Of a stretch of 64,000 nt of DNA, positions 1-7,918 are shown piece after piece. Positions within the stretch are counted from its first letter, which is position 1, and every line of letters starts with the position of its first letter. Below the pieces are notes generated by a model that ran no database searches, was not told the DNA's origin, and saw only the letters and a program-made list of their open reading frames with translations. Made by a program: the position numbers and the translations under genes. The stretch comes from Strigamia acuminata. Taxonomy: Eukaryota > Arthropoda > Chilopoda > Geophilomorpha > Linotaeniidae. Location: positions 23,367,060 through 23,431,059 of the forward strand of contig OX442314.1 of NCBI GenBank assembly GCA_949358305.1. The letters run 5' to 3'.

Positions 1-315
1 ATATAAATCTTGACATTTAAATCTTTTCCCGCTTAACTACATACTATAAACACCTCACGTTTGGATTCAGTTGTTTGTTTTCGGTAACTATTTATTTCAT
101 TCACACACAGGAATGCCGAAGTGGATTTAATCCCTTCTTGGATTTTTCATCCCCTCTTTTTGACCCACATTCTAGATAAGGGTGTAAACTAAAAAGGGGT
201 GTTAACTAAATGGATTAAAATTATCACAGGATTGGTCTAGACTGCATAAGATAATCCAAATCTTTTCCAGATCCTGTCATGTGATACTTTCCTATAAAAA
301 TCCTTGCAGAGCTGA

Positions 316-658
316 AAAATACACAGTCCAACACCAACCACACCACATAATAACATTGTAACATTTATAATCGAAAATGGTCTGGAAAGTGCAACTTATC
401 ACATTGATGCAACATTCAAGCCTTGCCCACGTTTTTTTAGTCAGCTGTTGACAGTTCAACTGAACTATTTTCGAAATGTATGTAAACCAAACTCATTTTT
501 TTTTCTTTTAATTAATTAATTAATTATTTAATTCATATTATTTCATCTGTACAGGTGTTTCCAGCATTTTACGTTTTAATGCGAAACAAATCTGCAAATT
601 CATACTCTGCAGTCTTCAATTACATCAAAGAAAAAGTTGCTGGTTCCATTTTTGCAAG
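316..658 (+). pseudogene. MULE-type transposase fragment, two exon-like blocks
   Basis: Two open blocks read through a 77-bp GT-AG intron (478-554) in matching phase. The frame is open from 316, and a plausible acceptor puts the first exon at about 327-477; the second block is 555-658. The first block contains YHIDATFKPCPRFFSQLL and the second VFPAFYVLMRNKS. This order (D-A/G-T-F-K, then P-x-F-x-Q-L, then a P-x-x-x-x-L-M strand) is characteristic of the MULE transposase catalytic domain, and the Asp in DATF would be its first catalytic acidic residue. A good donor (gtaagt) follows at 659. The next acceptor (after 775) runs into a stop within 8 codons, and I find no later D/E-bearing part of the domain. 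The N-terminal part would lie before base 1. It is either a broken copy or the visible edge of a host gene made from one. Family call fairly firm; status uncertain. Confidence 0.6.
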
Positions 659-799
659 GTAAGTTACCAGATATTTTTTTTTTCGCGGTTGATTTTAGCT
701 TTTCTACTTTTCCCAACTGCTTTTTTCGCGACAGTAGTGCCCCTCCATTTATTTTTACAAACAATGTTTTTTAGGCACTTCGAACAAACATGGTCGTAG

Positions 800-1789
800 G
801 CCTACATTCGAGACCAACGCCACGAAAATAGCGCTGAGTCTTGGGTCGTGCAGCAAGCACATTCACGAAAACTATTTTCCATTTTGGATAACCAGACCAA
901 GACGCCGAGAAAAGAGACGAGAACAGATAGACTGTTAAGAAAATATCCACGAAGCCAATGGAAATTTGTGAGACTAGAGCACAACGTAAAGTGGTCAAAT
1001 TGGCGCTTTTTGAAGTTTGACGGCTCTTACAAAGCCGGCCATGAATTCCTCAGAGAAGTGGCAATGACCATCGTCCGAGTTGGCGCGACACCTGACGAAA
1101 TGGTCCTACTAGGGCTCCCACTGATGCTGATTGGCGCTGCCCGAGCGTGGTACGACGGTACCAATCTCGAGACATGGGAAGATTTTATTGTACAATTCTA
1201 CGAACGATACGGAGAAACAGATGAGGAAATCATGAAATCTATGAAACAAGCACCAGGGGAAGATGTTCGATCATACATACTAAGAGCAAAGGATCTCTTC
1301 GACGAGCTCGATACTCCGCTGGATGCATATTCCCAATATTTCTTATTTTACCAAGGACTAACGAAGTATTCGATACGAATCCTTCGCGAAGTTCATGCCC
1401 CAAGGGAACATAATTTCCAAACCATAATCGAGTTCGCTCAAGAAAAGTACGGGGTACTGGATTACTGGTACAATGAAAACCTTTCGGCGAAAGAAGCGGC
1501 CGCTACTACTGCAAGAACTCAGAGAATTGTTGAATATGGCCTAAACTCCGCCAAAATAATTCGATCCAGCCATTATATAAATGGCTTTATCGAGGCTTTT
1601 AAACCCATTACCAAATCCGGAAACAATAATCGTCCTTGCAATTATTGTAAGGAGGATGGACACTGGAGGAACGAGTGTCCTACTCGTTTAAAGCGAGAAG
1701 AAGAAAAAGACGCCAGATTAGTAAAACTAATCAAGGCCGCCGTCCTAGAAGCGACAAAAAACTTGAGGCCGCAGACGGACAACCAATAA
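800..1789 (+). CDS. Gag-like protein with CCHC zinc knuckle, no pol
   Basis: A long uninterrupted frame (330 codons from the last stop at 797-799) resembling Ty3/gypsy-type Gag. The middle third has the Retrotrans_gag look: ARAWYD, then W-E-D-F-I-x-Q-F-Y-E-R-Y, then the DVRSYILRAKDLFDEL helix. Near the end a knuckle CX2CX4HX4C is complete (C264, C267, H272, C277, counted from a codon at 848), followed by a Lys/Glu-rich tail. The first in-frame ATG is only at 1064, inside the capsid-like region. The N-terminus must therefore come from an upstream exon, a non-ATG start, or be lost. No protease, reverse transcriptase or integrase follows: the next 400 bp are AT-rich, with an AATAAA at 1880-1885. 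No flanking long terminal repeats were recognised. It could be a decayed element or a domesticated Gag gene; the lack of any frameshift over about 1 kb slightly favours a recent or maintained ORF. Confidence 0.65.
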   Translation, partial: AYIRDQRHENSAESWVVQQAHSRKLFSILDNQTKTPRKETRTDRLLRKYPRSQWKFVRLEHNVKWSNWRFLKFDGSYKAGHEFLREVAMTIVRVGATPDEMVLLGLPLMLIGAARAWYDGTNLETWEDFIVQFYERYGETDEEIMKSMKQAPGEDVRSYILRAKDLFDELDTPLDAYSQYFLFYQGLTKYSIRILREVHAPREHNFQTIIEFAQEKYGVLDYWYNENLSAKEAAATTARTQRIVEYGLNSAKIIRSSHYINGFIEAFKPITKSGNNNRPCNYCKEDGHWRNECPTRLKREEEKDARLVKLIKAAVLEATKNLRPQTDNQ

Positions 1790-2188
1790 ATCCGTCTGTT
1801 GTAACCCCAGAAAGGAAATTCCTCCCGTGTCCACATTACGGACTCGAGACCAATACTGAATTTAATCTATTTTTATGCAAATAAAAGAAGTTAAAATCTG
1901 AACCAATTTGTATTTATTTAACTAATTATTATTTTCAGGTATCAAGGTAAATTAAAACCACAAATTTATAAATTAAACTAAGCTTTCATGTCTGCTTTCG
2001 GGCAAAATTAAAAGTGCCCAAAACTACCGTCTTCACCCGAATAGTGCAGGATGGTGTTGTATTCGAATATAACACCATGGTGTCATATTTCAGCAAAAAG
2101 TAGCAACTTAAATTTTTCGACCGAACGTCGTAGTAAAAACGTTTTTAGATCGAATGTCGGAGAAACGTAACGTTTCTTGGCTGTATAT
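1790..2188. other. AT-rich spacer with a poly(A) signal
   Basis: No coding signal. It contains an AATAAA at 1880-1885 shortly after the Gag-like stop, which could end that transcript, and a near-perfect palindrome at 2051-2078 listed separately. A 69-codon frame overlapping the Gag 3' end (1675-1884) is a frame shadow. Confidence 0.5.
2051..2078. repeat. 28-bp near-perfect palindrome
   Basis: The arms begin ATGGTGTT and end AACACCAT around a central TTCGAA, with one mismatched pair. It lies about 150 bp before the CENP-B-type ORF, so it may be a terminal or subterminal piece of that element, or a cruciform-type transcription-factor site. Function unknown. Confidence 0.55.
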
Positions 2189-2227
2189 ATGTATCGGAAA
2201 CGAATTAAATTTGTTCACACGGAAGAA

Positions 2228-2686
2228 ATGTCCAAACGAAGAAGTTACACGATTAAAGAGAAGTTGGACATTCTTCGGGAATATGAAAAAGGTGTTTCTG
2301 GCAAAGGCGTACCAGCAATTTCGAAGAAGTACGGAATTAGTCAAGAGACACTTCGTGGCTGGATCAAGAAGCAGAATGAACTTCAATTGGCGTTAGAAAA
2401 TGACGAAATCGAAACACGAAAAGTCCGCCGATTAAATGGAGGAGGACGAAATGCCAAATATGCCGAATTAGAAGACGAATTGCACACGTGGATTAAGGAG
2501 AAGAATGGAAAAGGACTCACGGTGAAGGACCAGTATATTCAACAAAAAGCTCGAAACATATATGCACGAAACAAGACGGACGGTTTGTTGGATGAGGATG
2601 ATGAATTCGCAGCTTCTTCAGGTTGGGTCTCAAGATTCAAAATTCGGAAGAAACTTGTAGCGAGAAGACAAACTACAAGCAGGTAG
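2228..2686 (+). CDS. CENP-B/pogo-type DNA-binding protein lacking the DDE domain
   Basis: 152 aa from the ATG at 2228; an in-frame ATG at 2189 would add 13 residues. Residues about 4-50 form a psq/CENP-B N-terminal helix-turn-helix (YTIKEKLDIL, then AISKKYGISQETLRGWIKK). Residues about 75-145 look like the second, CENPB-type HTH (ELEDELHTWIKEKNGKG, QQKA, SGWVSRFKIR). This bipartite module is how pogo/Tigger transposases and their domesticated relatives (CENP-B, Jerky, Tigger-derived proteins) bind DNA. Here the frame stops right after the second HTH, and I see no DDD/DDE endonuclease domain downstream before the convergent condensin gene. It could be an intact small DNA-binding protein or a 5' fragment of a pogo element. 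The start at 2228 keeps the conserved module and drops an unrelated leader. Confidence 0.7.
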   Translation: MSKRRSYTIKEKLDILREYEKGVSGKGVPAISKKYGISQETLRGWIKKQNELQLALENDEIETRKVRRLNGGGRNAKYAELEDELHTWIKEKNGKGLTVKDQYIQQKARNIYARNKTDGLLDEDDEFAASSGWVSRFKIRKKLVARRQTTSR

Positions 2687-2899
2687 TGGAATCGATGCGA
2701 TACGAACTGAAAAATCGATTTTGGATTTCAAACGGCAATAACTTTAGGGCGGTTCTCATGGGTCAGTGGACAAGCATTTTCTGTTGCTTTTAGAACATTG
2801 AACGTGATTTCCAGCACTGAAAATATTAACAAAATTCCCCTAAGCTTTAATTCTCTTTCTTCTACAACTCTCAAAAAATGGCAATAGAATTGGAAATAT
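2687..2899. other. Convergent intergenic gap
   Basis: About 210 bp between the stop of the + strand DNA-binding ORF and the stop of the minus-strand condensin gene. It must contain the 3' UTR of the latter. No clear canonical AATAAA was found on the minus strand. No other feature seen. Confidence 0.5.
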
Positions 2900-5800
2900 T
2901 CATTCATCACTCTCTGAACTGAAAACAAATTTTGATTTAGAATGCGACTTCACTGCTCTAGTGGTATTCAGACGTCGTTTTTGGGGTGTAAGTGACAATT
3001 TCTCTTCAAATTCTGCGCTCAACTTCTTTCTCGCTTTGGTCGGCCTATTCTTAACTCGTGCTTTAGCGGCTGTTTTTTTCTTAGTCGTGGTTCCATTATC
3101 TCGATTTTCCTTTTCATCGTTGTTTTCACTAATTCCTTTGGCAGCAATGTCTCCGATTTTCTGTTCGAGTTCTTCTATCACGCACTTTGTTTCTGGCTTT
3201 GCCAATTTCTTCGCGTTGTTGATGATGGTTTGAAAGCAATCGAGAACAAACGGATCCACCAATTTATTCCCAAAACTATTAAAGTTTTCCACAAGTTTCT
3301 GAAGACACTTGTTGCTGTACGACAAAAGGGACATGCAGTAGGCTAAGTTATGCCACTGTCGTTCCAATCTAAAAATAAATCAAAATTTTATAATAATTTT
3401 ATAAAAGTAAATAAAAATAAATATCCTACTCTGAGGCTCTAAATCGATGGCATAATTTTTCGACTAATCCTTCTAGCTGTCTATCTTTCTGAATTAGGCC
3501 TATTAAAACCCTACAAAACAATTTTTAAATTGATTTAACCAAACTTAATAATACTTTTAACACGAACTTTAAAATGATCTTAAATTTTTCCTCGCTCGTG
3601 CCAACATCTGGATCAGACAAACGACTTATAATGTCGGGTAACATGTTGTATATGGTTGCTCCCTAAAATCCAAACATTAAAAATATATATATTTAAATTC
3701 ATCGACACTGTACTCACCTTTTTAGCCAATTCAGTAAAAAACAATTTAGCAGCATCTGCGATTCGAACATTTTTATCGACCATGCAGAGTGCCACATCGC
3801 TAATTTGACCCTTTGCCTTGATCATGTCGTTGAACGTCAAGTGAGACAACACGGTCAGCGTGTTGAGTCGCACTTGAACGCAATCGTCCTGAAGCCTAAA
3901 AAACAAACCAATAAAATTAAAAACATTTTCCACAAAAAATTAAATAATTCGCAACTCACCGACTGTATAATTTACAAGCCCACGGTGCGGTCAAGTTCGG
4001 AAATCTAATAATTAAATCGCCCATTGCGATAACCAAATTTTCTCGTATCACGTTAGCGGACGATTTCTCCATCATGGTCACGAACAACTGCAAATTGACT
4101 TCGCAAAACTCGCTGCTCACCAGCATGAACTTAGCCAATGCCGTAGCGCTTGCAGTAAGTAATTCCACATCGCTAAATCGATTAAACTGTCCACAAATAT
4201 CCACAATAACCGGCGCGTAAGCCGCAAGAAGATTATCACCTGTAAAGACCAAAATTATTTAACTTCTACGCACAAAAAATTGAATAATCGATCAATTTCA
4301 CCTAAAACCGTTTCGAAATCCAATAGTTTTCGAATTAGTTCGGCTTCGGCGTCGTCGGTGTCGGCGCCCGTCATCATTTCTTCTTCCATCGATTTATCCG
4401 AATTTTTATTCGGCGTTAGAGTGGCCGTCGCGCTAAACGATTTCCTCATTGTTTTCCTCTTCTTCTTCATTTCCGACTGCTTCTGTTTCTTCTCTTGCCT
4501 TTGTTTCATCTCCGTGAACACGTAGCAGTCCAAATAAATTAATTGGCACAAAGCTACATGGCCAGCCGTCGCTATTAATCGCGTCAACAGAGGTGGAGTT
4601 GACCCATACTTATTATTCTCTGCAATTAAATTCGAATGAATAACTAAATCCTTTCCAACTAAAAACTACAATACCGTTTGTTTTGTTTATCAAGACTGCA
4701 CTGGCTAATTTTTTCAATAATTCTGTGCAAATTTCATCAGGCTGATCTCCCAATGAGTAAATCAATTTGACTGCTTTTTCCATAAAGGGAATCCAATATT
4801 TATCTTTGATATTCGTAACACCTAAGGAATAAAAAAAAATTGAAAACAAGAAAATAAATCATTAAAAAGGCAATTTTTATACCCGAAATCAAAGCTTCGA
4901 GCAATCGAGTAAATAACTGATCGTCTCTTGGGTATCGAGATTGCTTTTCCGTCGATTCTGATAATTTAATGAATACAACGCACGTCTCTCTTGCAATTTG
5001 AAAATCGAGCTCGGCGCCGACGCCAAACCCGAATGAAATCAAAACATCTTTGTTGCTCTTCACGATGTTGATTTCATGCCCAGCTGCCATTCCTAGAAGA
5101 ACGAGTGCAATTTTTCTTTCCTCTTCCGAAACTGCCGCTTTCAAAGTGAACCGTTCCCAAAATAATTGATAAATCGGTGCACTCAATTGCCCTGATCTCG
5201 CAAAAGCACACATCTGAAATAAAAATAAAAAATTTAATTTAATTCAATTAAACTGCTGAAAACGTACCAATTCTTCCAAACTAGTTAATTCTCCAATATT
5301 TGCACCCAAAGCCAAAGTTGATAAACTCTTGACAATTTTCAACGGTTGGTTAGCATTGGGTTTTAAATACAACCGTTCGCACGATTCGATAACCGTTTCT
5401 TTAATCGTCGCGTCGCTGTTCCCGATTAGGACGATCATTTTTCGAATTCCACAAACACTTTCTTTCAATCCAAATTCGTACGCAACGACAAAAAACTCGA
5501 TGGCCGCCAAGACATCCGCACTGTGTCGCGAGTTTAGAAGATTGGCTATAAGCGGAATGGCTTTACCAATGAAATCGATAAATTTGGCCGAGTCCTGCAA
5601 ATACTGCACTATAACTTGTTGCTTCAAAATCTCCGTATTGCATTCGCGAGGCGTTTCAGTATCGCCATCGCCATCCTTTTCTTCGTTACGATCTTCTTTT
5701 TCTTCGAAAACTTCATTTTGCACACATTCTTCCAATTCCTTCAACTTTTGCAGCTCCTTTTCGCAGTCTTTCTGCAACTCCTCAGCTGAAAACTATTTTA

Positions 5801-7597
5801 AATAATTAAAAAGAGTTTTTTTTTAAAGAAAAACACAATTAACCTTAGCTGAGAAAGGATTACTTCGAAGCAATTCGGTAACCAAATGCACAGCATTTTT
5901 CCGGACATTGTTCGATTTGTCTTTTAACCTTCCAATAACAAATTCCAAGACAACGTGTTGGTTTTTCAAAGGAATAGCTCGTTCTTCAACGAGTCGGGTC
6001 CACAATTGGATCACGCGTGACCGAACAAATGAATTCACGTCGTGAATGTGATCTTGAAGGGTTTCTAACAACTGATCGCGAAGATTTTTTTGTTTGGTGT
6101 TTAATTCTTCACCGTTTAGCAATTTCAACACGAGTTCGGTGATTACGCTCAAAATGCAGTTTCGCATGACGTAAGACTGAAACAAAATTGTACAAATTAA
6201 TTTAAATTAATCTCTCAGTAGGTTAGTTTTACCTCTTGTTCCAGAAAAGGAACCAGAATTGAGAGATAATTGATTATTTCGGATGGTATAAGTTGGGTCG
6301 TTTCGATTAAAAATGTGGAAATGGATCGAATCGCTGAGGAATCGTTGAATACATTTTTCCCATCCATTTGAATTATCTCTCGAATAATATCCCCTATGAG
6401 GGTTTTAACCGAAAACTTTTTCACCAATAATTCTAGTAAATGAGCGAGGGGGATTGCTAAATGTTCACATTGCTGAATTAATTGAAAAACCTTTAAACTA
6501 CAAGCTGAAAAATTAAACAAAACAAATTAATCGAGTGAATACGTTTCAAATAAATGCTACTTACACAATGCGTGATTATATTTGGCTACCATTTGCCCTA
6601 AAATATTAAAAATGCAATCTTTCAATTGTCTGGTATGATTGATGTTCGTGTTTTCCAATAATTTATACGCGCAATTTGTGATCAGACTGGAAAAAAATCG
6701 AAAAAATCGTTTAATCTCAGTGTTTAATGCAAAACAATTAATTTAATTTACCCGACAACTTCCTCTTCGATGATTTGATCCGCCCAAAGCAACGGCAGTG
6801 GTAATTGACACACTTCGTACAATAACTGCATCACTTTTTCTCTTTTTTCTTCCCACGAAAATTCAATATTTTTTCGTTTTTGCTTCGTATTTGGACGACC
6901 CTAGAAAATAAATTTTTATATAAAAATGGATAAATCACTGATATAAATGATATTACTCTTCCTTTTGCAGAAACAATCGCTTCTGCTGTGAGTTTAGTCG
7001 ATTCCGTCTCAAATTTCTCCGTGAAAATACACAACAAATACAAATTCATCTTGAAGATGTTCCTAAACTTATGTTTCCATTCGTAGGTCGGTGATTTATC
7101 CAGAGTTGAAGCGAGTTCGGCATGGAGCATAGTAAAATCTGGATTAAATAACCGTTACAGAATAATTAGACAAAATTAACAACTTCCTCCAATTTAAGTC
7201 ACTTTTTGCGAGTAAATCCAAAGATGTTTGAACAGTTTCCGGATCCAATTTTTCAAAATGACTAAAAAGTGAAAAATAAAAATAATACCGGTAATTACAA
7301 TTTATTAAAACAACTATTTGACCAAAACAATACCAAAACACGCTGTATATACAATCAAACTCATTAATAATCGCCTCTGCGCTGACAAATTTGGACTTGG
7401 CATCTGCAATTACAAAACAAAAATCAACAAGTTTCATTTGCACAACAACACATTAAATTACCCCGAACTCGACGAGCCGCATCATCCTCGAATAAAATAT
7501 CCTTCACGTAATAAACTTTTCTCTTGTTATCTGGATTAATCAAATCGTTGTTTGTTAAGGGAATAACAAACTCCAAACCCTGCGAGACAGACTCCAT
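2900..7597 (-). CDS. NCAPD2: Condensin I HEAT-repeat subunit D2 (CAP-D2), 17 exons
   Basis: CAP-D2 is the non-SMC HEAT subunit of condensin I, which compacts mitotic chromosomes. Exons in transcript order: 7597-7462, 7403-7334, 7261-7203, 7138-6957, 6900-6752, 6686-6565, 6504-6233, 6176-5844, 5780-5268, 5213-4883, 4821-4675, 4619-4302, 4239-3960, 3895-3718, 3662-3568, 3510-3430, 3368-2900. They sum to 3735 nt, 1244 aa plus stop; human CAP-D2 is about 1400 aa. All 16 introns are 54-72 bp with matching phases. Recognisable family segments are FDCIYSVF near the N-terminus, LQDHIHDVNSFVRSR (about 370-384), SSEFCEVNLQLFVTMMEKS (about 919-937), IRFPNLTAPW, YNMLPDIISRLSDPDVG, VEKLCHRFRASE and ERQWHNLAYC. 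The tail is basic and ends in an acidic Ser stretch, with a Cdk1-type TPQK site (T1216). Two junctions were chosen by phase: donor at 7202 and acceptor at 5781-5782 rather than 5786-5787. The start ATG sits 10 bp from an E2F site. Confidence 0.93.
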
Positions 7598-7610
7598 TTT
7601 CCCGCCAAAA
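7597..7610. promoter_or_regulatory. E2F site at the condensin start
   Basis: The + strand reads TTTTCCCGCCAAAA, an exact E2F/DP consensus (TTTSSCGC type) abutting the NCAPD2 ATG. E2F control would fit S/G2 expression of a mitotic gene. It is a single site read by eye; binding is inferred. Confidence 0.6.
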
Positions 7611-7914
7611 TGCTAAATGGCCTGCCCTGGCCGGCCGCCCATATTAGTACCGAAATGTCACACTAACGGCGCTAAATTTTAAAAAACAAAAACAGAACGG
7701 TATTAATTAATCATTTAATATTATTAAAAAATTCAAAAGTAATTAATAATTTTAAAACATTTTCACATTTCTTTGGTTTTTGTTTCATTCCACAGATTGT
7801 TGGCTGTGATTCTCTGATTATCTCATTCCAGACATACCAACCTCTTTCATCTCACCGGCCCTGTTTACCACGCCAGATCTACGAGGTGAAATTTTTGAAA
7901 ATGTATCTCCCCAG
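7598..7914. promoter_or_regulatory. Divergent NCAPD2 / POM121 promoter region
   Basis: The only DNA between the start codons of two head-to-head genes (317 bp). It is GC-rich next to NCAPD2 (the GGCCGGCCGCCCAT region, 7628-7641) and AT-rich toward POM121. No TATA box is placed with confidence. Both transcription starts and both 5' UTRs should lie here, unless POM121 has an unseen upstream exon spliced at the CCCCAG just before its ATG. Confidence 0.65.
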
Positions 7915-7918
7915 ATGA
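7901..7918 (+). CDS. Five-codon uORF overlapping the POM121 start
   Basis: ATG TAT CTC CCC AGA TGA: its stop overlaps the POM121 ATG as ATGA. If the leader is unspliced here, this could lower initiation or allow termination-reinitiation. Whether the uORF is transcribed is unknown. Confidence 0.35.
   Translation: MYLPR

Noticed and set aside
775-799. Third MULE exon after TTTTTTAG
   Set aside because: In phase with the second block, it hits TAG after 8 codons and shows no catalytic motif.
1675-1884. Frame overlapping the Gag 3' end as a -1/+1 frameshift pol
   Set aside because: No protease or reverse transcriptase signature; composition matches a shadow of the knuckle region.
5786-5787. Alternative acceptor for NCAPD2 exon 9 (TTTTCAG|CT)
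   Set aside because: Would shift the frame relative to the preceding exon; the AG five bases downstream keeps phase and family alignment.
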